Positions 1 through 14,690 of a stretch of 44,283 nt of DNA are shown one piece after another; positions within the stretch are counted from its first letter, which is position 1; each line of letters begins with the position of its first letter. This stretch comes from Saccharomonospora saliphila YIM 90502 (GTDB lineage Bacteria; Actinomycetota; Actinomycetes; Mycobacteriales; Pseudonocardiaceae). The position numbers were made by a program, and so were the translations under genes. Under the pieces are notes generated by a model. The model searched no databases, had not been told where the DNA came from, and saw nothing but the letters and a program-made list of their open reading frames with translations. The stretch is taken from assembly GCF_000383795.1 (NCBI RefSeq), contig NZ_KB912696.1, positions 17,081 through 61,363 on the forward strand, in the 5' to 3' direction.

Positions 1-699
1 AGCGGCGCGCCGGCCGCTGCCGGAGGCGGCCCGCGCCTCGGGTACCCGGCGGTGGCGGCGCTGTTGGTGCTGACGCTGGTGCTGTCGGGCGGGGCCGTGT
101 TCTTTCAGATCCGGCACAGCGAGGCCACCGCGGCGACGGACAACACGGCGCTGGTCGACGTGGCCGCCACCGCCGAGGTGAAACAGGCGATGAGCGAGGC
201 CGCCGAGCGGCTGTTCTCGATCGACCACAACGACCTCGGCAAGAACCAGCGGGCCGCCGACGAGCTCCTCGTCGGCGAGGAAGCCAAGAACAAGTACGCC
301 ACCATGATGGGGGACGTGCGGGAGAAGGCGCCCGAGCAGAAGCTCGTCGTCACCGTCACGGCCACCCGCAGCGCCGTGGTGCGGCTGGAGGGTGACCGCG
401 CGCGGGTCATGGTCTACGTCGACCAGACGTTCACGCGGGCCGGCGCCGACCAGCCCTCGACCGGCGGCTCGGCGTTGTGGTTCGAGGCCGAGCGCCGTGA
501 CGACCAGTGGAAGGTCTCGGCCATGAACACCTACGCCTCGGGGCAGTCGGTGGCACCGTCGGAGTCGGAACAGTCACAGCAGGATGGCGCAACGGGGGAC
601 GCCAACGGGGACTCGTCAGGTGAGCAGTCCTCCGACCAGGGCAAACAGCGTCAGGGAGGTGCGGCGACGCCCGACGACGGCACCACGGACGGTAACTGA
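1..699 (+). CDS. Mce-associated membrane protein-like, 5' end outside window
   Basis: The reading frame is open from base 1, so the gene probably begins upstream; a GTG at 52 is an alternative start. One membrane helix (about codons 17-37, rich in V, L and A) is followed by a roughly 120-residue soluble domain and a hydrophilic Ser/Gln/Asp/Gly-rich tail. This single-helix plus small-domain layout is that of Mce-associated membrane proteins, which help Mce lipid importers at the cell envelope. In actinobacteria mce genes often lie upstream of rpoB, which agrees with the position. The family call rests on architecture and context, not on a diagnostic motif; a plain hypothetical membrane protein is the alternative. 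Confidence 0.6.
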   Translation, partial: SGAPAAAGGGPRLGYPAVAALLVLTLVLSGGAVFFQIRHSEATAATDNTALVDVAATAEVKQAMSEAAERLFSIDHNDLGKNQRAADELLVGEEAKNKYATMMGDVREKAPEQKLVVTVTATRSAVVRLEGDRARVMVYVDQTFTRAGADQPSTGGSALWFEAERRDDQWKVSAMNTYASGQSVAPSESEQSQQDGATGDANGDSSGEQSSDQGKQRQGGAATPDDGTTDGN

Positions 700-840
700 G
701 ACTGCGCCGCCCGGTTGTTTCCCGCCGATCGACGCTTGACTCAGCGTCCGTGGGGGTTCACGCTTACAGGCAGCGGCACGCCTCGCGGGAGGCGAGCCGG
801 GGACAGTGACCGAGGCTGGACCCTGATCGGGTGTGTCCCC

Positions 841-1005
841 TCGACAACTGTCGTATTCCGGGCTAGACTGCTTCTTTGCGCTGCCCACTTTCAGGCTGCC
901 CAACTGCGGTAGCTAGGATGGTCGGCAACACCGCACCCTTGACAGCATGCGCTACGAGTTGCTAGCGCGGCTGATCAACCAGCTATGTCCCCGGAAGGAC
1001 GCATC
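841..1005 (+). promoter_or_regulatory. rpoB promoter and leader
   Basis: TCGACA (841-846), a 17-nt spacer and TAGACT (864-869) make a good SigA-type promoter. The leader would start near 876 and run about 130 nt to rpoB. It contains a direct repeat GCTGCCCA (880-887 and 895-902). A second perfect -35-like TTGACA lies at 939-944 but has no convincing -10 at 16-18 nt. The stretch 700-840 shows nothing else I can name. Confidence 0.6.
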
Positions 1006-4497
<3,492 letters not shown>

Positions 4498-4505
4498 CCC
4501 AGCCG

Positions 4506-4537
4506 CCCGGTGGGGAGGCCCCGCCCTCCCCACCGGG
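4506..4537 (+). promoter_or_regulatory. Hairpin in the rpoB-rpoC junction
   Basis: Perfect 13-bp inverted arms at 4506-4518 and 4525-4537 enclose a 6-nt loop in the 121-nt space between rpoB and rpoC. There is no T-run, so it may be an attenuator, a pause or processing site, or an mRNA stabiliser rather than a full terminator. The rpoC ribosome site AAGGGGA (4603-4609) lies downstream. Confidence 0.6.
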
Positions 4538-4618
4538 TAGCCGAACCCCTCTAGCCGCCGGGGTCCGGGAAAGGACGACCCGCGACCCTCGAGAACAATC
4601 CCAAGGGGATGCAACAAC

Positions 4619-8530
<3,912 letters not shown>

Positions 8531-8552
8531 GGTCGCGCGCACGGCGTCTCAC

Positions 8553-8598
8553 ACGGCTCGGCCCCCGAAGGCATGCACCGCCTCGGGGGCCGAGCCGT
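8553..8598. terminator. Terminator after rpoC, probably bidirectional
   Basis: Perfect 16-bp arms (8553-8568 and 8583-8598) with a 14-nt loop lie 22 nt after the rpoC stop. The minus-strand cassette also ends just to the right (8710), so the hairpin can serve both converging units. As is usual in GC-rich actinobacteria there is no T-tract. Confidence 0.8.
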
Positions 8599-8709
8599 AT
8601 CGCATGGCGTGACCCCGGAGTCTCTCGAGCCGAGCACGATCGCGGGGACGGCGGTCGCAGCCCGTCCGGCCACGGGTGTCCGCCCGCTGCGCTCGACGGG
8701 CGGCCTGAC

Positions 8710-9588
8710 TCAGATCTGAATGCCCATGTAGAAGTAGAAGATCAGCGCGGCGACCGCGGTGACCGCGGTTGTCGCCGCCGAGAACTGGACGAGGCGCATC
8801 GGGCCGGGTTGATGTGGCTCGCCCTCGGCCGTGATCACGGCCGGACTCTGTGCCGACGGAGTCGGCCAGGCGTGTCGAGGGATCGCGTTGACGAATCCGA
8901 CCAGTGCGTCCACGCACGCGAGCTTCGTCTCGGCCGCGGCCTCCTCCCAGGTGATGAAATACAGGACCCCTCGGTCGAGACGAAGCAAGCAAGGGAACAG
9001 CAGCTCGGCGTTGCGCGACAGAACCTCGAGTGCCTCCGGCACGAGCGCGTGGTGGGCGAACTGCCGGTCCGTCGTGAACGCCGTGACGGTTCCGGCGTAC
9101 TCCGGTGGAAGTGGCACGGCGTCCGGCGTGTTCGACAAGTACTCGCTTGTGTAGCCGGTGGGGTTGAGGCGGATCGTCATCGGCGGAGACCACGGTATCG
9201 CGACGTCGATGCGGTACTCCCAGCGCAGTGTCCAGTGCCCCGGCACGGTTCCCGACTTGTGTGCGGCCATCATCGCCTCGGCCACGCGTACTGATCGACC
9301 GGCTCGGGCGAGATCGACCGAGCGGAGGAACTTCGGTCTCGTCAGCACACGCGCGCGATCGAAGAAGGAGCCCCCCACCTCGCTGGCGAACGCGGGTTGA
9401 ATCCAGGCCGACAAGGGCACTGTCCGCGGGGGTTCGGTGTTGAGGCATGCACCCGCCCGTTCGGCGAGACGGGCCATTTCCTCCGCGTGCCGCTTGAGCT
9501 CCCGGTGCTGGGCCCAGAGCGTGCCTGCGATGGCCAGTAAGGGAACAAATACGAATACGATCAGAAACAGTATTCTCAGGTTTTCCAT
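8710..9588 (-). CDS. Two-helix membrane protein A1 of the T7SS-substrate cassette
   Basis: The ATG at 9588 (MENLRILFLIVF) is chosen because GAGGAA precedes it by 7 nt and the membrane helix starts at once; longer readings to 9696 add a hydrophilic, non-conserved stretch. 292 aa: helix 1 at about 4-24, a soluble central domain of about 240 residues, helix 2 near the C-terminus (about 266-288). It is clearly related to the protein at 13723-14664: both have a segment like RGVLYFITWEE or DGLLYAVAKEP, then a helix ending in IP-x(3)-W, then the last membrane helix. No known function. It lies 227 nt beyond the preceding cassette gene, behind a hairpin, so it may have its own promoter. Confidence 0.8.
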   Translation of the reverse strand: MENLRILFLIVFVFVPLLAIAGTLWAQHRELKRHAEEMARLAERAGACLNTEPPRTVPLSAWIQPAFASEVGGSFFDRARVLTRPKFLRSVDLARAGRSVRVAEAMMAAHKSGTVPGHWTLRWEYRIDVAIPWSPPMTIRLNPTGYTSEYLSNTPDAVPLPPEYAGTVTAFTTDRQFAHHALVPEALEVLSRNAELLFPCLLRLDRGVLYFITWEEAAAETKLACVDALVGFVNAIPRHAWPTPSAQSPAVITAEGEPHQPGPMRLVQFSAATTAVTAVAALIFYFYMGIQI

Positions 9589-9674
9589 CTGAGGGTTCCT
9601 CGGTGTGCTTGTTGTCGAATTGTCGTCACCGCGTCGAGCATTGTGGTCCGAGTTCATGGGCACGAGGCAGCGAC

Positions 9675-9714
9675 GGCCCGGTTCCCGAGGCGGCACAGCC
9701 TCGGAAACCGGGCC
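9675..9714 (-). terminator. Hairpin between cassette genes E1 and A1
   Basis: Seventeen-base arms (9675-9691 and 9698-9714) with one mismatch and a 6-nt loop. On the minus strand it follows the gene ending at 9816 and precedes the one starting at 9588, so it probably ends the main cassette transcript. The second cassette has no such element: its corresponding genes are only 26 nt apart. Confidence 0.65.
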
Positions 9715-9756
9715 GCTCTCCCTCGAGCGGTGCGGCGCGGCCGACGCCGACGGGGG

Positions 9757-9778
9757 CGCGGTTCGCCCGCGAACCGCG
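9757..9778. repeat. Dispersed palindrome copy 1
   Basis: Perfect 10-bp arms (9757-9766 and 9769-9778) around a CC centre. The inner core GGTTCGC/GCGAACC is a paired variant of the common GTTTCGC/GCGAAAC form: both arms changed together, so pairing is kept. Confidence 0.7.
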
Positions 9779-9815
9779 CTCGCCGACGTGGCGTGCGATC
9801 CGCCGAGGTTCGGGC

Positions 9816-10400
9816 TCAGCGCCCCTCGGCCAGCAGGTCGAGACAGTCGAAGAGCTTGCTGCCGCTGAGTCGTCCTCGCCAGCTGTAGGACGCCACGCCT
9901 GGGCCCTCGTCCCTGAGCGGGTCGTCCGAGTTCGGTGTGCGGTCCCGGGCCCAGTCGACGAAGTCGGGATAGAATTTCTCCACCTCGCCGGTGAACGTAC
10001 GGGCGCCCGTATCGCCGTGAAAATCACCGAACGGCTGGGCAGAGGTCGCCATGGTGACCACCGACCACCGGTAGAGAAACTTGCTGTGCGGATACTCGTC
10101 TTCGACGTGCACGAACGCGTACTCGATCGCGTGCACCGGGCGATGGTGGTAGACGCCGAGTAGTTCGCATTCACTGTTCGGCAGCGAGTAGCTCCAGTCC
10201 ACCGAACCGCTTCCCGGCAGTTCCCCGGCCTCGCGGGACTGCCACGGCATTCGGCGCTTGATCCGCCACCCGTGCTTCCGCGCGAGCCGGGGAAGCCAGA
10301 TGAAACGGAACCACGCCGACATGATCCGTGTGTTCAGCGTGACGAACAGCACGGCCAGCACGAGCAGGACACCGAGTGCGATTCGGAGTTCTGAAGTCAC
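9816..10400 (-). CDS. Single-helix protein E1 of the cassette, function unknown
   Basis: GTG start at 10400, 33 nt after the previous cassette gene; 194 aa. One membrane helix at about 6-26, then a soluble domain with many aromatic and charged residues. The C-terminal segment SYSWRGRLSGSKLFDCLDLL resembles in pattern the LYFITWEE...KLACVDALVGF region of A1, so E1 may be a remote relative of A1 (weak inference). No counterpart exists in the second cassette. Its place just downstream of a protein with a variable C-terminus would suit an immunity or chaperone-like role, but nothing in the sequence proves this. Confidence 0.7.
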   Translation of the reverse strand: MTSELRIALGVLLVLAVLFVTLNTRIMSAWFRFIWLPRLARKHGWRIKRRMPWQSREAGELPGSGSVDWSYSLPNSECELLGVYHHRPVHAIEYAFVHVEDEYPHSKFLYRWSVVTMATSAQPFGDFHGDTGARTFTGEVEKFYPDFVDWARDRTPNSDDPLRDEGPGVASYSWRGRLSGSKLFDCLDLLAEGR

Positions 10401-10433
10401 GACGCAACCTCATCCTCATTGTCGGTGTGTGAG

Positions 10434-11552
10434 TCAGTAGTCGAGCTGCTCGGAAGTCCGGTCCTTCTCCTGCTCCTCGCCGAGGGAACCGTGTTCCTGC
10501 CACGTCCGGAGATCGTCGTAGTGGCCGGCCATCGCCGATTTGCTGGCCTGCTCCTTTGTGGTGTCGTACAGTGCTTCGAATACGGAACGGCCGAACCCGT
10601 CCGTCACGCGCTCGCCGACCATCCCTTTCTGGGAGTCGTGCAGCCGCGTGGTCCAGCTCGTGGTGGTTCCTTCAGCCCTGGCCGTTCGGATCTCCTCGGT
10701 GGCATCGGCCGCGCGCGCCCGCTTGTTGGCCATCGCCTGGCGGAATCCGGTGCCCTGCCTGGAGAGGAAGCTCTTGAGCTTGGCGAGCAGGTCCTTCACC
10801 GCGTCGAGCAGCTTGCGCAGCCAGCTCACCTGTTTCGTCGCCCGCGCACCGGTCTGAGCGGCACGGACTCCGGTGGCCGTTCCCGCCGCGGCGGTCGATG
10901 CCCCCGCGGTCGGGACGGCGGCGGCCAGCGCGGGAATCCAAATCATGATCAGCCAGGTGATGAACTCGGTGAGCAGCGCCTTGAGGAACTCCTCGATCAC
11001 CGTCATGATCATGCTCGAGATCTGGAGCAGCTCGGCGATGTTGCCCGCCTCGCCCGCCACGGCCTTGATGCCCTTGGCGAACTCGGCGAACTTCGTCGCC
11101 GCCGCTTGTGCGGCCTCCCCCTCCCATTCGGCCAGCGCGGTGACCGCGTCCTCGGCGAACTTGTCACCGAAATCGGCGATTCCCTGCCCGATGTTGCCGA
11201 AACTGCCCGCGGCGTTCGACAGGGCTGGGCCGTCCCCGCTGGCCATGTGAATGAGGTCCTGGAGCGGTTGGCAGATCGAGATCAGGAAGTCGAGACCTTC
11301 TCCGACCAGCCACCCGATGGGGTCGCTGGCGAAGTCCGACACCGCTCCCATGCACGACGACACGAAGCTGCCACCGTCGGCCGCGAGACTCCGCAGCTCC
11401 GAGGTCGTGACGTCGCCGTCCTCGCTGGCGTCCCGGTAGTTGTTGAACGTCGCGACGGCGTCGCCCGCGATGGGAATCGCCTCGGCGACCTTCTGTCCGT
11501 ACGAATCGGGCTCTTCGAGCTCGATGCCGCCCAGTGGATCGTTCTCGCTCAT
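10434..11552 (-). CDS. Large WXG100-like T7SS substrate candidate B1
   Basis: ATG at 11552 with AAGGAA upstream; 372 aa. Features in order: acidic N-terminus, CQPLQD at 94-99, WEG at 143-145 in a helical region, a hydrophobic helix-rich stretch at about 173-212 (includes WLIMIWIPALAAA), an Ala/Thr-rich linker, a variable basic C-terminal part, and the last residues SEQLDY. The paralogue at 14691-15755 shares residues 1 to about 260 and a C-terminal QLD-aromatic end but differs between. A W-x-G motif, helical character and an adjacent EspC-like gene support a T7SS-linked secreted or membrane-inserted protein. I see no YxxxD/E after the WEG, so an EspC-like partner may provide the signal. Confidence 0.7.
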   Translation of the reverse strand: MSENDPLGGIELEEPDSYGQKVAEAIPIAGDAVATFNNYRDASEDGDVTTSELRSLAADGGSFVSSCMGAVSDFASDPIGWLVGEGLDFLISICQPLQDLIHMASGDGPALSNAAGSFGNIGQGIADFGDKFAEDAVTALAEWEGEAAQAAATKFAEFAKGIKAVAGEAGNIAELLQISSMIMTVIEEFLKALLTEFITWLIMIWIPALAAAVPTAGASTAAAGTATGVRAAQTGARATKQVSWLRKLLDAVKDLLAKLKSFLSRQGTGFRQAMANKRARAADATEEIRTARAEGTTTSWTTRLHDSQKGMVGERVTDGFGRSVFEALYDTTKEQASKSAMAGHYDDLRTWQEHGSLGEEQEKDRTSEQLDY

Positions 11553-11581
11553 CCTTCGCTTTCCTTCGAGCTGAAGCCGGA

Positions 11582-11926
11582 TCAGGTTTCGATGGTCTTG
11601 ACGGTCGCCTGCTCGACCTCACCGGAGATGGCGGACAGGGACCGCTGGTGCCCGTCCTCGGCGTCCTGATAACTCTGCGCGGCCGTGCTGATCTTGTCGG
11701 AGGCGGATTGAAGTCCGTTCTCCATCTCGGTCATGAGGTTCTTCAGGTCGCTGAGCATTTCGGTGTAGCTCTGTTTGACGAAGATGCCGACCACACCCCA
11801 CGACTCGTCGCCGACGTCCGCCTCGTCGACCAGCCCGCTGACCTTGCCGACCGCCGTCTTGTTCTCGGCGAGCTTGCCCGAGTAACTGCGCAGGGCCTCG
11901 ATGTTGACGTTGAATCCCGATGTCAT
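11582..11926 (-). CDS. EspC/WXG100-like small T7SS substrate C1
   Basis: The ATG at 11926 overlaps the stop of the upstream membrane-protein gene by 4 nt and has GAGGAG in front; 114 aa, the usual size for this class. Two predicted helices are joined by a turn with WG at 43-44 (DESWGVVG), and YQDAE at 86-90 fits the YxxxD/E T7SS secretion signal. The next gene (B1) begins 29 nt downstream, so C1 and B1 may be co-secreted as a pair, as is common for WXG100/EspC partners (inference). Confidence 0.78.
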   Translation of the reverse strand: MTSGFNVNIEALRSYSGKLAENKTAVGKVSGLVDEADVGDESWGVVGIFVKQSYTEMLSDLKNLMTEMENGLQSASDKISTAAQSYQDAEDGHQRSLSAISGEVEQATVKTIET

Positions 11927-12786
11927 GACTCTCCTCGTTCGGAGTGGGTGGTTGCCCGTGGGCTCCGACGCGTGTCCGCGGCCGTCCGGCGCTCGCGCAC
12001 AGCGCCGATGAGCAGGGCCCCGCCCGGTACCACGGCGCATGCGGCAATGATCAGAAGCAGCACCGAGTCCGCTGTGCCGGTCGCGGTCGGGTGGGGCCAC
12101 AAGGGGGCCACGGACAGGTCGATCACCGTGCCCGGCTCGGGCGCGACGCCGGGCCCGCGCCAGCTCGCCCGATCGAGCGTGCGCTGCTCACCATCGACGT
12201 GGTAGATGCCGCTGACCGTCGACGTTCGCCTCGACGAGTCCGTCCCGTCGTAACTGTCGGTCACATGCAGCCGCGTCTCGTGGGCATAGCCGAGCGGATG
12301 GGCCAGCCCGTTCACGGTCAGCGCCAGCGCGGCCACGACCAGGAAGAGACCGGCACCTCCCCCGAACATCCACACCCAGCTCGGGTTCGCCGGTGCACCG
12401 CCCCGGGCCCGGCGAAGCCTGCCGACCAGGGAACCCACGAAGACCAGCACGGACGGAACGACGATCACCAGCGTGAGCACCAAGAGGAAGCGACCCAAGC
12501 CGAGCGCGAGCTGGCCCCAGAACAGCGTGACCACCACACCGAGACACCACGCCAGCGTGCGCAATCGGGTGCCGCTGCGGTGCAGGCGCTGCGCGCGGGC
12601 GACCCTTTCGGTGGGTACGGGATGCCCGGCGACGTCTTCCCCGACCGTGGCCTGCAGGTCGTCGGTTGCCTCCGTGCCGCTCAGCACCCGTGCCCGGCTG
12701 CGCTGCTTCCCACCGAGCGTGCCGAGAGCGGCGACCACCAGGTAGCCGAGCACGATGATTCCCGGAGCGATTTCGCTGAAGGACAT
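11923..12786 (-). CDS. Multi-spanning membrane protein D of the cassette
   Basis: ATG at 12786 after GAGGAAA; 287 aa. About five hydrophobic segments: an N-terminal helix (8-24), a pair at about 80-115, one near 140-160 and one close to the C-terminus (about 246-264), with an extracytoplasmic-looking loop between the last two (contains TDSYDGTD and a W-R-G-P-G stretch). No recognised family. It is coupled to the EspC-like gene by a 4-nt overlap, which suggests a shared role. The second cassette has lost this gene almost entirely. Confidence 0.72.
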   Translation of the reverse strand: MSFSEIAPGIIVLGYLVVAALGTLGGKQRSRARVLSGTEATDDLQATVGEDVAGHPVPTERVARAQRLHRSGTRLRTLAWCLGVVVTLFWGQLALGLGRFLLVLTLVIVVPSVLVFVGSLVGRLRRARGGAPANPSWVWMFGGGAGLFLVVAALALTVNGLAHPLGYAHETRLHVTDSYDGTDSSRRTSTVSGIYHVDGEQRTLDRASWRGPGVAPEPGTVIDLSVAPLWPHPTATGTADSVLLLIIAACAVVPGGALLIGAVRERRTAADTRRSPRATTHSERGES

Positions 12787-12855
12787 GCTTTCCTCATCTG
12801 CCGCGAGTCCTGCTGGAAGGGACGCACGCGCGCGTGTCGTGCGCCGTGGGTGTCC

Positions 12856-13437
12856 TCAGCGGTCGTTGTCGTCGAACAGGTTCTTCAGGAAATCGTCGCC
12901 TGCCGAGCCGCTTCCGGAGGACGGGGGCGGCGGTGGGGCCTGTCGGTCGTCCTCGTCGTCGCCGAAGAGGTCCTGCTGGGAGTAGTCCTCGTGGTACTCC
13001 TCCTCGGGCGGGGCCGGCCGCGGCGGCCGGGCCTCCTCCATGCGCGCGCGGAGGTCGTCGGGTGAGGTTCCGAAGAGCTGCGCCTGGGTTTCGATGACCT
13101 GGTCGGTGGTGTTGAGCTGGCCGCCCATGTGGTCGTCGACGATCGTGGCCTGCTTGCGCGCGGCCTCGGCGACGGCCTCCTGGAGCGTCGACATGATCGA
13201 CGACGACAGTTCCTGCGGGGTGCGCGTGAGGGCCTTGTCGGTGAGCTGGATGTCCTTGACCGACCCGCCCGGACCCGCGACGACCGTCACCGACCGGTCG
13301 GCCGAGCTGACGTGTGCTTCCAGCTCGGCGAGCTCGCTCTGCATCTGCCCGACAGTGGCGAGCTGGTCGTCCACATTCCTGAGCTTGGACTGGAACTGTT
13401 CGAACTGAGCGACGAGTCGTTCGAACTCGACGGACAC
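12856..13437 (-). CDS. YbaB/EbfC-like protein heading the T7SS cassette
   Basis: The GTG at 13437 (VSVEFERLVAQFEQFQ) follows GGGAGG by 5 nt; longer frames run into a conserved non-coding repeat. 193 aa: an N-terminal amphipathic helix, a central YbaB-like part (residues about 45-115, GSVKDIQLTDKAL then a long helix), and an acidic, Pro-rich C-terminal tail ending DDFLKNLFDDNDR. YbaB/EbfC proteins bind DNA or act as small dimers; actinobacterial versions with tails are often found beside WXG100/ESX genes. Exact role unknown. The next gene starts 69 nt downstream. Confidence 0.75.
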   Translation of the reverse strand: MSVEFERLVAQFEQFQSKLRNVDDQLATVGQMQSELAELEAHVSSADRSVTVVAGPGGSVKDIQLTDKALTRTPQELSSSIMSTLQEAVAEAARKQATIVDDHMGGQLNTTDQVIETQAQLFGTSPDDLRARMEEARPPRPAPPEEEYHEDYSQQDLFGDDEDDRQAPPPPPSSGSGSAGDDFLKNLFDDNDR

Positions 13438-13704
13438 TCCTACCTCCCGGGTTGGATCTGGGCGCATGGCCGGACACGGTGTGCGACCAATCATGGACCA
13501 CGCGTCCTCCGCCATGTGGCGGGTTCGGCCAGACTGAGTGCGACACGACATCCGCCCGTGCCCGCATCGGGGGTCGACCGACACCGCGCGGGTCCACGAC
13601 AACTCAGACGGGACCTGGGGCGCTCGGTGTCACGATCCGTAACACGGGCAGACAGCTCGCGACCGCGTTGGCCGGGGAGCGCAGAAGATCAGGTAAGGGA
13701 CGCA
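13438..13704. promoter_or_regulatory. Duplicated ybaB-rpsL intergenic region (ghost rpsL leader)
   Basis: 13441-13560 matches 16441-16560 at an exact 3000-nt offset with, by eye, 14 differences in 120 positions. 13628-13704 then matches the rpsL leader 16751-16824, including TGTCACGATCCGTAA and the rpsL/rpsJ leader element (13644-13678). No ribosomal gene follows. The minus-strand side presumably carries the promoter of the ybaB-like gene; the plus-strand rpsL promoter appears decayed (no TTGGCG, -10 TAACAC). Confidence 0.75.
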
Positions 13705-13708
13705 TCCG

Positions 13709-13740
13709 TTCGCGGGCGACCTTCACACCACGCCCGCGAA
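13709..13740. terminator. Hairpin at the 3' end of A2 and the duplication junction
   Basis: Perfect 10-bp arms (13709-13718 and 13731-13740) with a 12-nt loop; the A2 stop codon lies in the loop. The left part also resembles a degenerate copy of the dispersed palindrome (13707-13721). Probably ends the minus-strand A2 transcript. Confidence 0.55.
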
Positions 13741-14664
13741 CAGCAGAATCACCATGAGCACCACGAATCCGATCGGTAGCGAAAGCCAGACCAGCCGTGC
13801 GGCCCTCGGGTTCGGGTAGGGGTACGTACGCGGTGACGCGGCCGGTGCCGGGAGTTCTCCGGCGTGCTGCTTCCAGGCTTTCGCGGGAATACGGTCGAGG
13901 AAACTGACGAGCACGTCGATGGTGGACAGGATGTCGTCCTTGATCGGTTCCTTCGCCACCGCGTACAGCAGGCCGTCGCGCATCGTCACCGTGTGCCGTA
14001 TGTGTTCATGTCCTTGTACCAGCGCAGCGAGCACCGACGGGGACAGAACCCGTTCCGCGAATACCGGCTCCTCGGCATACGCGGTGAATCTCTCCGCGTA
14101 CCGGTCATCCAGCGAGACCTTCTGCCACGACGTGGTCTCACGTCGGTCGGCGGGACGACTCCGGGCCTCCTTGTCGAGTAGGTTCTGCTGGACACTGACG
14201 GACGTCCGGTCCTGGCCGAGCACGCGAAAATGATCCGGTGGCAGTACGGGAGCCAGCGCCAATCCGGGTGCGGCCGGTATCGCGATCTCGATCAGGTGCT
14301 CCTGTGGCGAGCTGTCCCGGCGGTGGCCCGCGAGCTCGATCGTGGTTTCCGTGACACGGACGTGTCTGCCGCGCCGGATGAAGTCCACGCGGTGCGTGTG
14401 TGTCGGTGGCCCCAGGATGCTGATCCGGGAGAAGAACGAGGCGAGTACGTGTTCGGGGAAAGGGGGACGTAACCCGTGGGACCAGGGTGTGCAGCGTTCC
14501 GGATCGTCGACCACCTGTCCGCCCACCGGTTCCGCCAGGCTCCGCAGTTCAGACGTCCTGCGCGCCCGGTTCGCACGTTCTTTCCGGTGACCTCTCAGTT
14601 TGATCGTCCCGTACAGCAGAGCGAGCAACGCGACCGGGCCGAGCCCCGCGACGATCTCGGTCAA
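13723..14664 (-). CDS. Two-helix membrane protein A2 (paralogue of A1)
   Basis: TTG start at 14664, preceded by AAGGAG with a 10-nt gap; 313 aa. Helix 1 at about 6-21, a long basic linker, a soluble domain, and a C-terminal helix (about 287-311). The stretch from about 215 to 275 (ERVLSPSVLAAL, DGLLYAVAKEP, IDVLVSFLDRIPAKAW) matches A1 in order and spacing. It follows B2 by only 26 nt, so in this cassette A is directly coupled to the large WXG protein. That favours A being a functional partner of B. Function not known. Confidence 0.78.
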   Translation of the reverse strand: MTEIVAGLGPVALLALLYGTIKLRGHRKERANRARRTSELRSLAEPVGGQVVDDPERCTPWSHGLRPPFPEHVLASFFSRISILGPPTHTHRVDFIRRGRHVRVTETTIELAGHRRDSSPQEHLIEIAIPAAPGLALAPVLPPDHFRVLGQDRTSVSVQQNLLDKEARSRPADRRETTSWQKVSLDDRYAERFTAYAEEPVFAERVLSPSVLAALVQGHEHIRHTVTMRDGLLYAVAKEPIKDDILSTIDVLVSFLDRIPAKAWKQHAGELPAPAASPRTYPYPNPRAARLVWLSLPIGFVVLMVILLFAGVV

Positions 14665-14690
14665 GATGAGCCGGCTCCTTGTCGGTCGAG

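Noticed and set aside
939-967. TTGACA with CTAGCG as a second rpoB promoter
   Set aside because: The -35 is perfect but no acceptable -10 exists at 16-18 nt; mentioned only as a possibility in the leader entry.
985-1005. ATG at 985 as rpoB start
   Set aside because: The ribosome site GGAAGGA lies inside this extension and fits the TTG at 1006; relatives start at that point.
12794-13597. 267-codon frame overlapping the ybaB-like gene
   Set aside because: Alternative frame of the same DNA; the ybaB frame has a good ribosome site, a family-like sequence and a recognisable homologue stub.
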